Source: Salegentibacter sp. R32
Lineage (GTDB): Bacteria > Bacteroidota > Bacteroidia > Flavobacteriales > Flavobacteriaceae
Direction of reading: 5' to 3'
NCBI RefSeq assembly: GCF_008692195.1
Contig: NZ_RXOM01000010.1
Location: 44,361 to 108,360, forward strand
Length of the DNA: 64,000 nt
Below are positions 1-10,309 of this stretch, in pieces; the stretch's first letter is position 1; each line of letters starts with the position of its first letter. Below the pieces are notes generated by a model, which saw only the letters and a program-made list of their open reading frames with translations, was not told the DNA's origin and did no database searches. The position numbers and the translations under genes are program-made.

Positions 1-369
1 CCATATTACAGTGATACCGAAAGCGAAATATTAGGAGTGTTGGAGCAACCCCATCAGTTACAATTAGATCAAGATCGCGGTCGTTTGAGCAATAAAATTG
101 AAAACGAAGAAGCTTGGATTTATGAAAAATCGTTTAAAACCACTACCGTTAGAAACGTGGGTTTAACGGCCCCCTATTTTCATAATGGCGCTTATACTAC
201 TTTAGAAGAAGTATTGGACTTTTATAATGATGGAGGAGGAGTGGGAAAAGGATTAAATGTGACCAACCAAACGTTGGGTGAAGATCCCTTAGATTTAACC
301 AGCGCAGAAAAACAAGCCATCATCGCTTTTTTAAAATCTTTAAATGATGTTTCTTCAGCAAGCTATTGA
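1..369 (+). CDS. Di-haem cytochrome c peroxidase family protein, C-terminal part (5' end outside window)
   Basis: The reading frame is open from base 1 and ends at 369, so only the last 122 residues are present. They match the C-terminal end of the next gene almost motif for motif: the segments SFKTTTVRN, LTAPYFHNG and YTTLEEVLDFY recur there as SFKTTTVRN, LTAPYFHNG and YQTLEEVIDFY. This block closes the second haem domain of MauG/CcpA-type di-haem peroxidases, which reduce peroxide in the periplasm. No CxxCH motif lies in the visible part. The gene overlaps the start of its downstream paralogue by 26 bases, which suggests co-transcription. The family call is secure by similarity to the neighbour; the substrate is unknown. 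Confidence 0.8.
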   Translation, partial: PYYSDTESEILGVLEQPHQLQLDQDRGRLSNKIENEEAWIYEKSFKTTTVRNVGLTAPYFHNGAYTTLEEVLDFYNDGGGVGKGLNVTNQTLGEDPLDLTSAEKQAIIAFLKSLNDVSSASY

Positions 370-2326
370 GTTATTTTCCCTGAGAAAAATTATCCGGTTC
401 TTATTGGTGTTGGGGGCTGGTGTAGGGGTATGGGCCTGTGGGGCCTATACTTCTGCAACTGAAATTTATCAAGTAGATTTTTCAAGTATTATTAAGCGTC
501 AGGTAGATCAATTGGGTCAAGAAATTGATTTGTTGGTTTTAAATGCAGAAAAGTTTCAGCACAAAGAAATTTCTAAAAAAGAACTTCAACAACAATTACA
601 GCAAACCCGTTATGCTTTTAAAAAAGCAGAAGGGGCTTTAACGTATTATTATCCTGAACATATTAAAGCTTATGTGAATGGAGCGCCATTACCGCATCCA
701 GATCCTTTTCCTATAAAAAAAGATGCACCCGATTATTATGTAATGTCCCCAGAAGCTTATAAAAAAAGTTTACCCTTAGATGTATTGGAAGCAGGACATT
801 ATTTAGGAAAACCAAGAGTAGCTGCACCAGAAGGTTTGCAAACTTTAGATGAATTAATTTTTGCTGAAAATGAATTGGATGCTACTAAAATTCTTCAACT
901 TTCAAAACGCTTGAAAAGTTTTTTGATTCCTTTGAGAAAACACATGGAAGAGCGTGCTTTTTTTTATGATTTTGAAGTTTTGGAGGCTTCACGTTTAGAA
1001 CTTATGAGGATTTTTAGTATGGGTATTACCGGGTTTGATACTCCGGGCTCTTTAAATGCAATTAACGAAGCAAAATATAGTATGAGTGGAATAGAGAGCC
1101 TTACTCATCCTTTAATTAATAGAGTTTCTTCTAAAACGAAGAATGAGATAAAACAACTTTTTTTTGAAGCTCAGGATTATTTACAAGTTCATCAAAATTT
1201 TGAAACGTTTGATAGGTTAACTTTTTTAAAAACTTATATTGATCCGCTTTATGCTAAATTAGGGATACTTCAGCAGGAATTAGGCTTAGTGTCGAGTGCC
1301 AAAAATTATGGTAAAATTGCTTCTTGGAATGCTGAAAGTACTTCTGTTTTTTCCCCTGAATTATTAAACCCGTATTACTATAGTCTTTTAAAAGAGGGGC
1401 AGGATTCTGAAAAGCTACGCAAGTTAGGTGAAAAACTATTTTATGATAAAAATTTAAGTAATGGTAAAAATATAAGTTGTGCGTCATGCCATCAACCTAA
1501 ATTAGCTTTTACAGATGGAGAAGTAAAATCGTTGGCAAATATAAATGGTAAAAGAGTACAGCGTAATGCCCCCAGTTTGATAAATGTTGTTTTTTCTGAT
1601 CGTTATTTTTACGATTTAAGAGCCTATGATTTAGAAGATCAGGCCGAGCATGTAATAGATAACCATTTAGAGTATAATACTAGTTTTAGTAAAATAGTGA
1701 GTGAATTAAAAAACAATCCTACCTATATACGTTTGTTTAATGAGATTTTTTCAGAACCAAGCATTAGTCGTTATCAGTTTTCTAAAGCACTTTCATCGTA
1801 TGTAATTTCTTTACGTTCATTTAATAGTCCATTTGATCAATTTGTACGTGGAGAAAAAAGCAATTTACCTGTTTCTGCAAAGCGAGGTTTTAATTTGTTT
1901 ATGGGAAAGGCTAATTGTGCTACCTGTCATTTTCCTCCTACCTTTAGCGGTTTGGTACCTCCATTATTTAAGGAAAACGAAAGTGAAGTGCTCGGGATTT
2001 TAACAGCGCCAGAGGTTTTGCAAATAGATCGAGATTTAGGTAGGTATAAAAATAATATTTATGAAGATTTACTTCCTATCTATAAATATTCTTTTAAAAC
2101 CACTACAGTAAGAAATGCTGCCTTAACTGCCCCGTATTTTCATAACGGATCTTATCAAACATTAGAAGAGGTAATAGATTTTTATGATAAAGGTGGTGCT
2201 GCCGGGATGGGACTAGGTTACGAATTGCCTAATCAGACCCTTTCTAAAGATCCTTTGGAATTATCTGCTAGGGAGAAGAAAGATCTGATCTCTTTTATAA
2301 ATTCACTTAATGGTAATGTAGAATGA
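344..2326 (+). CDS. Di-haem cytochrome c peroxidase family protein with long N-terminal extension
   Basis: This 660-residue protein has two c-type haem motifs, CASCH at residues 379-383 and CATCH at 525-529, as expected for MauG/CcpA-type periplasmic di-haem peroxidases. Classical members have about 330-360 residues, so roughly 340 residues at the N-terminus are extra. That part is helical-looking, with no haem motif, and is seen in Bacteroidota peroxidases of unknown substrate. The start at 344 gives a hydrophobic export segment (residues 16-32) ending GVWAC, which may be a weak lipobox. The gene begins inside the 3' end of a paralogous peroxidase gene, so the pair looks like a tandem duplication. 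Electron donor and substrate cannot be read from the sequence. Confidence 0.85.
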   Translation: MMFLQQAIELFSLRKIIRFLLVLGAGVGVWACGAYTSATEIYQVDFSSIIKRQVDQLGQEIDLLVLNAEKFQHKEISKKELQQQLQQTRYAFKKAEGALTYYYPEHIKAYVNGAPLPHPDPFPIKKDAPDYYVMSPEAYKKSLPLDVLEAGHYLGKPRVAAPEGLQTLDELIFAENELDATKILQLSKRLKSFLIPLRKHMEERAFFYDFEVLEASRLELMRIFSMGITGFDTPGSLNAINEAKYSMSGIESLTHPLINRVSSKTKNEIKQLFFEAQDYLQVHQNFETFDRLTFLKTYIDPLYAKLGILQQELGLVSSAKNYGKIASWNAESTSVFSPELLNPYYYSLLKEGQDSEKLRKLGEKLFYDKNLSNGKNISCASCHQPKLAFTDGEVKSLANINGKRVQRNAPSLINVVFSDRYFYDLRAYDLEDQAEHVIDNHLEYNTSFSKIVSELKNNPTYIRLFNEIFSEPSISRYQFSKALSSYVISLRSFNSPFDQFVRGEKSNLPVSAKRGFNLFMGKANCATCHFPPTFSGLVPPLFKENESEVLGILTAPEVLQIDRDLGRYKNNIYEDLLPIYKYSFKTTTVRNAALTAPYFHNGSYQTLEEVIDFYDKGGAAGMGLGYELPNQTLSKDPLELSAREKKDLISFINSLNGNVE

Positions 2327-2547
2327 AAGAATCTTTTAATATGTTCTATATTAACTTAATTATATTTAATATTGATTTACTTTATTTTTTTGATGTAAAC
2401 TGAACGTTATTTCTAGAATCTATGCTAGGAAAGGGACAAAATTAAATTAAAGGAGTACTTTTTTTGGTAGTTAACATTCAATTAAGTATTCAGTAAACTA
2501 GGTAACTTTTATTTAAATCAAGCTTAAAAAACAATCAGGGTTTTTAG

Positions 2548-2578
2548 TTGATAGATCAGATATTTTTGCGAAAAATTA
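2548..2578 (+). promoter_or_regulatory. Bacteroidota-type promoter of the PhoD-like gene
   Basis: TTG at 2548-2550 is followed after 20 bases by TATTTTTG at 2571-2578. This is an exact match to the -33 TTG and -7 TAnnTTTG boxes of Bacteroidota, 31 bases before the GTG start. Confidence 0.65.
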
Positions 2579-2609
2579 TTGATGAATATCAACTAAAATC
2601 TAACCTATT

Positions 2610-5600
2610 GTGAATCAAAAATCACTTTACTTCAGTTTAATTTTACTCAGTCTTTTAGGCTGGTCTTCGAGCGCACAAATAACCATACCGGGAGATTCTA
2701 TTGTCTACGGACCTATGTTAAGTCCGGTGTATAATAATTCAGTTCGGGTATGGATGCTTACTAAAAACAATACTGGCTCTGGTGAAAGCCTTAGTCTTTC
2801 TTTTACTAATAATAACAATCCATCTATAGCCCTTACGGGCTCCGTTTACAATCAAGATACTCGTTTAGGGTATAATCTTCGTTCTTATGAGTTTACCAAT
2901 TTAACAAGTGGAGAAACTTATACAGCTCAATTATTAGCTAATGGAAATACAGTAACAAATAGAAAAACATCAATTAATATTGATCAAAATAGTATTGATG
3001 ATTTTGAGTTTTTATCTGGTGGTTGTGGAAGAATATATGATTTAACCCGTTGTATAGACTTACCTGAATCTGCTTTTCACTTTAATGGAAGTCCTACCAT
3101 TTTTAATAAAATGACAGAAGAGGGAAGTGATATGATGATTTGGTTGGGGGATGCGACTTACTTATTGGGATTACAGCATGCGATGGGACAGTGTCCTACT
3201 GGTGTAGATGATTGGGCAAATAAAGATATGGCTTTTGACCGCTATCGTTTTCAAAGGGACTATCACGATAGTTTAACAGTGGCTATGCCGCAACTGGCAA
3301 TTACAGATAACCATGATTTAGGCCCGAATGAATTCAATAAAAATATGCCAACTATAGATCAAACACGAGAGATTTTTATGGATTGGTGGCCAAATCCAGA
3401 GTATAAAAGTACTCCTGAAGGTCAAGGTTTGTATTCTTCTTATCAATATAAAGATGTGGAGTATTTTTTATTGGACAACCGTAGTTACCGGGATGGAACC
3501 CAACAGCATTTGGGACCCGATCAATTAGAATGGTTAAAAACTTCCTTACTTAATTCTACTGCCACATTTAAAGTGCTAATTAATGGTACTCCCTCTTTTC
3601 AAAGAAACTGTGGGGGCAGAAATTTTTGTAATACCGATCAATCAACAGAGCTAATTAATTACATTCAAGGCAATAATATAAATGGAGTACTTTCCTTTAG
3701 TGCAGATATTCACGAGCAAAAATTTATGCTTCGTGATGGTGATGTAAACTATCCTTTAATAGATGTACTTTCCGGGAACTTAAACTCTGATGTTGGTAAT
3801 GGCAACTATTTTGTGAATTATGGTACAAACAATATTCTTCAGGGAGTAAAACAGACTTACTTAAGAGTGAATGTTTATGGAGAAGTGGAAGATCGGAGGA
3901 TGAAAGTAGAATATGTTGGTTTAGATGGTCAGCCTTATTTTGAAGAAATAATTCATGAAGATATGCTTACCAGTCAGAATAGTGATGCTCATAACTTAGC
4001 ATTACCTATTGAAAACTCGGTGCAGGATACGTCAATATATAAACAAAGTAGTACAGCATCAAATATTTCTTTTACAGAAAGCAGAAATCATGAGATGAAT
4101 GAAGCTGCAGAATTTTCGGCAACTTCCTCCTTAGAAATTTCATCCTCTAAAAGCTTAAAGTTACACGATAAAGCATTTAGCCTAACGTTTTGGCTAAACC
4201 CGAGTCAGGTAAGTAACAAAGCGGTTATATTTTCTAATAAACAAAATTCGAATGGTCTTTCTTTTGGGATTACCTCCAATGGAAATCTCTATTATGAAGA
4301 TCATTTTATGCAGGTTAATAAAACAAGTCAATTTCGTATTGCAGCCAATAGCTGGTCTTTTATTACTTGGAAATATGATAATGTAAAAAGGGTTTTATCT
4401 CTTTATTATAATGGGTTTTTAATTGAAAGTTGGGATAATGTTCTTTCTTCCCGACAATCTTTTGGTAGTCTTAAAATAGGGGAGAATTTTGAAGGATTGT
4501 TAGATGATTTGAATTTATATGCACGCCTTATTTCAGATGAAGAAATTATGGAGCAGGCAGATATTGAGTCTTCACGTGGGGAAGTAGTAAGAATGCCGGG
4601 CAGTCAAAATATGATAATTCCAGGGAATGTTATTAACTCAGTCTTACAAAATGATTTTACAATTCAGTTTTGGGCAAAGTTAAATGCAGACCCAGGAAAT
4701 AACTATAAAATTTTAGCAAGTAATGGCCGGGTTGATAATAATACTACCGGAATCTCTTTTGAATATCCAGATAGTAATAAGTTGAATATTGTTTGGGGAA
4801 CCAATACAGGAAGTTGGGGTGCTATTTCTGAACAAGGAGATGTTTGGAATGTAGGTGAATGGAACCACGTAACCGTGACAGCGGTTAAAAACGACTCTAT
4901 TAAATATTATCTAAATGGGAATTATGTAGGAGGTGATGATTATGGAGAGTACATTCCTAATTCTTGGGGGCTAGGAATAGGGGATAGTCCTGCTTATGGA
5001 AGTGATGTGAATGCAGAGATGGACGAGTTGAGAATATGGAAACGTGCTTTAACAGTATCAGAAATAGAGAAACTAATGCATTATCCATTAACGGGCACAG
5101 AACAAGATTTAGCACTTTATTACGATTTTGAAACGTTTACTACAAATATAAATCTACTAAAAGATAAAGGAAGTGAAGCTTTTGATATCAATTTAGATGG
5201 AGCAAGTTTAATTGCTGCTACTTCACCAGTGTCTCCAATAATTCCAGACTTTCAAAATAAAGTAGTGGGACAGTGGAGTAAAAATGATTATGTAATTAAT
5301 GAAGGTCTAGAAACTACTACAGCTATTAACAGTTATATCAATAATATAGTAATTGGTAAAAATAATAGTACATCAATGGACAAAGTAGATGGCTATGTAG
5401 ATTTATATTACCTAAAAGGGGGTTGGCAAATAGATCCGCTTAATATGCCCTATACTTCTTTCCGTATAAATTTAGATGAAAGTCTAGGTACTTCAGTTTA
5501 TGATTCTATTAGTAAGTTAACCCCAGAGTTTTATTTGGTAGAGCAAGATACCATCGGTAGTAATTTAATTATTGCAGCAGATGGTTCCTTAAATGGAAAC

Positions 5601-5939
5601 CAAGTAGATTTTAACGATGTAACTATTAAAGAAGCTTTTTATTACTTGGCTTGGGGAGATAATACACTATCTCAAGACCAAAAATTATTTGAACAAATAA
5701 GCTTATACCCCAATCCAACTTCTGGTACAGTTAATATTTCAGGTTTTTTAAATCTACAAGATGTTTCAGTAGAAGTATATGATTTATTAGGGAGAACTTA
5801 TACAGTAAATCGTAAAATGAATCAAGGTAATTCAATAGAGATTGATCTTTCTTCCAGTTTATTAACTAACAATTTCTTAATTATAAAAGTTAGCCAAGGA
5901 GGGCATAGTAAAACCTTTAAAGTTTTAAAAAGTAATTAA
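2610..5939 (+). CDS. Secreted PhoD-like phosphatase/phosphodiesterase with LamG domains and T9SS sorting domain
   Basis: The protein has 1109 residues and a GTG start directly before a signal peptide ending about residue 22 (SSAQ). Residues about 25-440 look like a PhoD-type metallophosphatase: GGCGR, WLGDATYL (D181), TDNHDLG (D233-N-H235-D236), LLDNRSYRDG and FSADIH (D366, H368) are spaced like its metal ligands. Two LamG/concanavalin-like domains follow (about 480-650 and 660-830), then a beta-rich stretch and a type IX secretion sorting domain beginning LYPNPTSG near 1030. The enzyme should hydrolyse phosphodiesters or monoesters outside the cell. It is followed by a PhoX-like gene that shares its second LamG region. 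Exact substrate is unknown. Confidence 0.8.
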   Translation: MNQKSLYFSLILLSLLGWSSSAQITIPGDSIVYGPMLSPVYNNSVRVWMLTKNNTGSGESLSLSFTNNNNPSIALTGSVYNQDTRLGYNLRSYEFTNLTSGETYTAQLLANGNTVTNRKTSINIDQNSIDDFEFLSGGCGRIYDLTRCIDLPESAFHFNGSPTIFNKMTEEGSDMMIWLGDATYLLGLQHAMGQCPTGVDDWANKDMAFDRYRFQRDYHDSLTVAMPQLAITDNHDLGPNEFNKNMPTIDQTREIFMDWWPNPEYKSTPEGQGLYSSYQYKDVEYFLLDNRSYRDGTQQHLGPDQLEWLKTSLLNSTATFKVLINGTPSFQRNCGGRNFCNTDQSTELINYIQGNNINGVLSFSADIHEQKFMLRDGDVNYPLIDVLSGNLNSDVGNGNYFVNYGTNNILQGVKQTYLRVNVYGEVEDRRMKVEYVGLDGQPYFEEIIHEDMLTSQNSDAHNLALPIENSVQDTSIYKQSSTASNISFTESRNHEMNEAAEFSATSSLEISSSKSLKLHDKAFSLTFWLNPSQVSNKAVIFSNKQNSNGLSFGITSNGNLYYEDHFMQVNKTSQFRIAANSWSFITWKYDNVKRVLSLYYNGFLIESWDNVLSSRQSFGSLKIGENFEGLLDDLNLYARLISDEEIMEQADIESSRGEVVRMPGSQNMIIPGNVINSVLQNDFTIQFWAKLNADPGNNYKILASNGRVDNNTTGISFEYPDSNKLNIVWGTNTGSWGAISEQGDVWNVGEWNHVTVTAVKNDSIKYYLNGNYVGGDDYGEYIPNSWGLGIGDSPAYGSDVNAEMDELRIWKRALTVSEIEKLMHYPLTGTEQDLALYYDFETFTTNINLLKDKGSEAFDINLDGASLIAATSPVSPIIPDFQNKVVGQWSKNDYVINEGLETTTAINSYINNIVIGKNNSTSMDKVDGYVDLYYLKGGWQIDPLNMPYTSFRINLDESLGTSVYDSISKLTPEFYLVEQDTIGSNLIIAADGSLNGNQVDFNDVTIKEAFYYLAWGDNTLSQDQKLFEQISLYPNPTSGTVNISGFLNLQDVSVEVYDLLGRTYTVNRKMNQGNSIEIDLSSSLLTNNFLIIKVSQGGHSKTFKVLKSN

Positions 5940-6094
5940 GCTTGTATTTAGCGGGATAAGAGATTATCCTGCTAAAAATTTCTTTGAATAAGGTAATAAT
6001 TCAATAAAGATTAGATAAATCTAAAATCTACTGTTTCAATAATTTAAAAATTATTTTTCACTTATAAATATTAAATCAAAATCAACTTTTAACC

Positions 6095-9000
6095 ATGAAA
6101 AAAAGCTTACTTTATTTAAGTTTACTTTCGTTTATCTGTTTAAGTTTTACAAGCTTAAAAGGAGAAAGCGGAAACAAACAAATTAGTTTATTTGGCGAGC
6201 CCTATAAACTGAAAAAGACCTTTACAAAAAATGTAGATTTGAATTTAATTGAAACTAAAACAGTTTTAGAAAGTCAATCTATGCTTATCGATTCTACAGA
6301 AAGAGGGGCTCTCTCTTTAGCTGGAGGACATCAGGTCTCTATTCCTTCTGCAGATATTAATCCTATTTTATCGGGAGATTTTACAATTGAATTTTGGGTA
6401 AAATTAAAGCAAGACCCAGGAACAAACGATAAACTAATTTCTAACCACGGTAGGTTTAGTAATAACAATACTACCGGATTATCTTTAGAAATGCCGGCCG
6501 ATAATTCTATTCAATTAGTTTTTGGTACCAATACCGGGAGTTGGAATAGTTTAAACTCTGGGGCACCTGTGAATATTGGAGAGTGGACCCATGTAGCGGT
6601 TACAGCTTCGCCTAACAATACCGCCAAAATTTACATTAATGGAGATTTTAAAACTCAGGTGAATTACGGAACTTTTGTCACCAATACCAACTGGGATTTT
6701 GCTTTAGGAAAAAGTATTAATTACGGAGGGGAAACCATTTCCGAAATGGATGAGTTGAGAATATGGTCTTCAGAAAGGACTGCAGACGATATCCATGAAA
6801 ATATGTATGTTTCATTAGATGGTAGTGCTTCTAATTTAGAATATAATTTTACATTTAACCAAGGAGATATAGGAACTATCATCAATTCTGGTACAAAAGC
6901 AGACGTTTCTTATACATCTGCAAGTATTGAAGGGTCTAATGCTCCGGTAAGAAATTTAGTAGCACCTTTTCAAAATCATGTCGCTGCCAATTGGAGCGCT
7001 AAAAATGATGCTTCCATAGGTTTTTCTATACAAGATATGATTAGTGATTATGACAGCAATGTTGTGATTGCAAAAGAAGATGTAAATAATCAAGTTTTAC
7101 CATTCTTGGGTAATACTTCTGCAGATACACTTTATTTAAATACAAAGTGGTTAGTGGATCCTCATACCATAGATTCTATTACGCCGCAAGTAAATTTAAC
7201 TCATATATTTTCAAATTTAAATAATTCACAAATTTTATCTGATGAGTATTATTTAATAGAAGGAGACCCAACAACTTCAGCTAATTTTCTAGCTAGCGGT
7301 ACCAAAACCAATAACTTAATTTCTTTTCCAAAAATTGAAATCGATTCTACTAACCTCTATTTGGCCTGGAAAAAATTAGATACTTATCCTATGGGAAGTT
7401 TTCCTATTGCTTCTGAAAATATTTGGAAATACAATGACAATGGCGTTAGTTTAGATTCGCAAAACTGGAAAGACATTAATTATGATGATTCTGCTTGGGA
7501 ATTTGGAAATGGTTTGTTCGGTTATGGTGATGGAATTGAAACCACTCCTTTAGATTATGGTCCAGATTCCAATAATAAATATCCAACTTACTATTTCAGG
7601 TATACATTTGATGTTACCAATGCTAGCCAATATGGTGATTTATTATTTAACGTAGTAAAAGACGATGGAGTTGTAATTTATCTAAATGGTACAGAAGTAT
7701 CTAGATTAAATATGCCTTCAGGACCTATTACTTATAATACCTATGCTTCTTCAGCAATTGGAGGATCTGCTGAATCTACTTGGCATCAAATTCAAACTAG
7801 CAATTTATTGCAAAATGGAACCAACGTGATTGCTGTAGAGTTACACCAAGGTTCGGCAGGAAGTTCAGACTTGCGTTTTGATATGTCGGTAGATTACTTA
7901 GAGCCTTCCCTCGATAATGCTTCCTATCCTTTTCCTAAAGATTCAGAATGGTATTATTTAGATACCGGCGTAAGTCTTGATAATGATAATTGGCAAGATG
8001 CCTCTTATGATGTAACTGGATGGTCTATAGGTTATGCCCCTTTAGGATATGGAGATCCGGTGAATACCAAAATTTCTTATGGCCCAAACGGCTCAAATAA
8101 ATATATCACCAGCTATTTTGTGAGAGATATAGATGTAGATATTACTTCTGTAGCAAATACTGTAAAGTTTGGAATAAAAAGAGATGATGGTTCTATTGTG
8201 TATGTGAATGGAATAGAGGTTATTAGAGATAATATGCCATCTGGATCAATAGATTATCAAACTACTTCTTCCTCTATAGTGGATGGAGCAGATGAAGGGA
8301 GGTATCATATGTATGAGTTACCTAAAACAGTTTTCCAAGATGGAGAAAACCGAATAGCGGTAGAGGTTCATAACAGAGATGGACAAAGTTCAGATTTAAA
8401 ATTTGATATGTTTATAGAAGATGTAGTAGACTTTAATTTTAATTGTAATAATCCACATATTGGTTGTTTTACTTCTATAGCACCAACTGCACAAACCAAT
8501 CAATTAATAATTCCGGAAGATCATCGTTTTCAATTAATTTTTAAACAAGGTGATGCCTATATGGATGGTTCTGGAAATGTACCGGGAAATAATGATTTTA
8601 CGGCTTATGTTCCCCTTAATGGGAGTAGTGAACAAGGTTACTTATCTGTAAATCATGAAAACACACCAGGAGGAGTTTCTATTGTAGATCTTCATTTAAA
8701 TAACAATACTACTCTTTGGGTGTTGGATAATAGTCAACCGGTAGATTTATATAACACTGCAATGGAAACTACCACTAGAAACTGTTCAGGAGGAATAACC
8801 CCTTGGGGAACTGTAGTCACTGCTGAAGAATCTACCAATAACGGAGATAATAATAATGATGGTTATGAAGACGTAGGCTGGTTGGTAGAGATTGATCCTA
8901 CCACTGCAGAAGTGATGGATTACGGAAACGGTCAAGAAAAACTTTGGGCGATGGGAAGAATGAATCACGAAAATGTAGTAATCTCTCAAGATGCTACAAC

Positions 9001-10243
9001 AGCTTATTATGGTGAAGATGGAGGGACACATTGTCTTTATAAATATGTGATGGATACTCCTGGAGATTTAACCGCGGGAACTGTATATGTATTAAAACTT
9101 AATCTTGGTTTAACCAATGATGAACCCAATAGTAGTATAGCAGAATGGATTGAAGTACCAAACGATACCCAATTAGAAAGAAACAACTTAAATACTACTG
9201 CCGGAGCCCTCGGTGGAACTAATTTTAACGGTGTTGAAGATTGTGAGATAGGTCTTGACGGTAAAATTTATTTTACAGCAAAAGGTAGGGGGCGAGTGTA
9301 CCGTTTTAAAGATAACGGAAATGATGTTTCTGAATTTGAAACTTTCTTAGGTGGAATGAATTATGATATTCAAACTACAAATGGAGTTGTATCTGAAGCT
9401 TGGGGATACGGAAATGATAACCTAACTTTTGACGATAAAGGAAATCTTTGGGTATTGCAAGATGGTGGCAATAACTATATTTGGGTAGTACGCCCAGATC
9501 ATACACAAACCAATCCAAAGGTAGAATTGTTTGCTTCTATGCCTGCTGGGTCTGAACCTACTGGTTTAACATTTACACCAGATTATAAATATGGCTTTTT
9601 CTCTATACAGCATCCAAACGGTAACAATGCTTCACAAAAAGATGCGACCTTTAATAACATAACTATTAATGCATCTTCAACAGTAGTATTTTCTTTAAAT
9701 GAAAATTTAGGAATTCAAACTCCCGTCACCGATTTTACAGCAGATAAAGTCCAAGTGGCTAAAGGGCAAACAGTCACTTTTTCAGATTTAAGTTCTAATA
9801 ATCCAGATGCCTGGAACTGGACTTTTGAAGGAGGCAATCCTTCTACATCTACTGCTATGAATCCAACGGTAACTTACGATACTGAAGGTACTTTTAATGT
9901 AACTTTAGAAACGTCTAACGTTGCGGGAAGTAATGAAGTAGTAAAAGATGATTATATCGAAGTTCAAACTCTGAGTATAGATGAAAATTTAAAAGATAAA
10001 ATTTCTATCTATCCCAACCCGACACAAGGGAACCTAAACATTTCTGTAAAAGAAGGACATGAAGTTAGTGTTGAGGTATTCGATATGTTAGGAAGAAGAA
10101 TAAAATACCTACCTAGTGCAGAAGTAACCAATCAACCCTTAAGTTTAGACCTTTCTTCTGTAGCTAAAGGCTCCCAAATTTTGGTAGTAAAGGTTACAGT
10201 AGATGGTAATTCAGGTAGTTACAAAGTTTTAACAACAGAGTAA
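6095..10243 (+). CDS. Secreted PhoX-like alkaline phosphatase with LamG, duplicated beta-domains, PKD and T9SS sorting domain
   Basis: This 1382-residue protein starts with a signal peptide. A LamG-like domain (about 65-230) and a linker domain come next, then two tandem copies of a beta-sandwich module of about 170 residues (near 435-605 and 609-778). Each copy carries a G[LV]SLD...NW opening and a DDG...YLNG or DDG...YVNG core. Residues about 795-1200 resemble PhoX (DUF839): VNHENTPGG at 852-860, TPWGTVVTAEES from 902 and MNHENVV are hallmark motifs of this calcium/iron phosphatase family. A PKD domain (about 1208-1290) and a YPNPTQG sorting domain finish the protein. It probably releases phosphate outside the cell together with the upstream PhoD-like enzyme. 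The catalytic metal set cannot be verified by eye. Confidence 0.75.
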   Translation: MKKSLLYLSLLSFICLSFTSLKGESGNKQISLFGEPYKLKKTFTKNVDLNLIETKTVLESQSMLIDSTERGALSLAGGHQVSIPSADINPILSGDFTIEFWVKLKQDPGTNDKLISNHGRFSNNNTTGLSLEMPADNSIQLVFGTNTGSWNSLNSGAPVNIGEWTHVAVTASPNNTAKIYINGDFKTQVNYGTFVTNTNWDFALGKSINYGGETISEMDELRIWSSERTADDIHENMYVSLDGSASNLEYNFTFNQGDIGTIINSGTKADVSYTSASIEGSNAPVRNLVAPFQNHVAANWSAKNDASIGFSIQDMISDYDSNVVIAKEDVNNQVLPFLGNTSADTLYLNTKWLVDPHTIDSITPQVNLTHIFSNLNNSQILSDEYYLIEGDPTTSANFLASGTKTNNLISFPKIEIDSTNLYLAWKKLDTYPMGSFPIASENIWKYNDNGVSLDSQNWKDINYDDSAWEFGNGLFGYGDGIETTPLDYGPDSNNKYPTYYFRYTFDVTNASQYGDLLFNVVKDDGVVIYLNGTEVSRLNMPSGPITYNTYASSAIGGSAESTWHQIQTSNLLQNGTNVIAVELHQGSAGSSDLRFDMSVDYLEPSLDNASYPFPKDSEWYYLDTGVSLDNDNWQDASYDVTGWSIGYAPLGYGDPVNTKISYGPNGSNKYITSYFVRDIDVDITSVANTVKFGIKRDDGSIVYVNGIEVIRDNMPSGSIDYQTTSSSIVDGADEGRYHMYELPKTVFQDGENRIAVEVHNRDGQSSDLKFDMFIEDVVDFNFNCNNPHIGCFTSIAPTAQTNQLIIPEDHRFQLIFKQGDAYMDGSGNVPGNNDFTAYVPLNGSSEQGYLSVNHENTPGGVSIVDLHLNNNTTLWVLDNSQPVDLYNTAMETTTRNCSGGITPWGTVVTAEESTNNGDNNNDGYEDVGWLVEIDPTTAEVMDYGNGQEKLWAMGRMNHENVVISQDATTAYYGEDGGTHCLYKYVMDTPGDLTAGTVYVLKLNLGLTNDEPNSSIAEWIEVPNDTQLERNNLNTTAGALGGTNFNGVEDCEIGLDGKIYFTAKGRGRVYRFKDNGNDVSEFETFLGGMNYDIQTTNGVVSEAWGYGNDNLTFDDKGNLWVLQDGGNNYIWVVRPDHTQTNPKVELFASMPAGSEPTGLTFTPDYKYGFFSIQHPNGNNASQKDATFNNITINASSTVVFSLNENLGIQTPVTDFTADKVQVAKGQTVTFSDLSSNNPDAWNWTFEGGNPSTSTAMNPTVTYDTEGTFNVTLETSNVAGSNEVVKDDYIEVQTLSIDENLKDKISIYPNPTQGNLNISVKEGHEVSVEVFDMLGRRIKYLPSAEVTNQPLSLDLSSVAKGSQILVVKVTVDGNSGSYKVLTTE

Positions 10244-10267
10244 CATTAATAACAGTAACTTAAAAAA

Positions 10268-10297
10268 GAGACCGGTAAAGCTTTACCGGTCTTTTTT
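10268..10297 (+). terminator. Intrinsic terminator of the phosphatase gene
   Basis: A perfect palindrome (left arm AGACCGGTAAAG, right arm CTTTACCGGTCT, 10268-10291) is followed by a run of T. It lies 24 bases after the PhoX-like stop codon and closes that transcript. Confidence 0.85.
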
Positions 10298-10309
10298 ATT
10301 TTTGACAGT

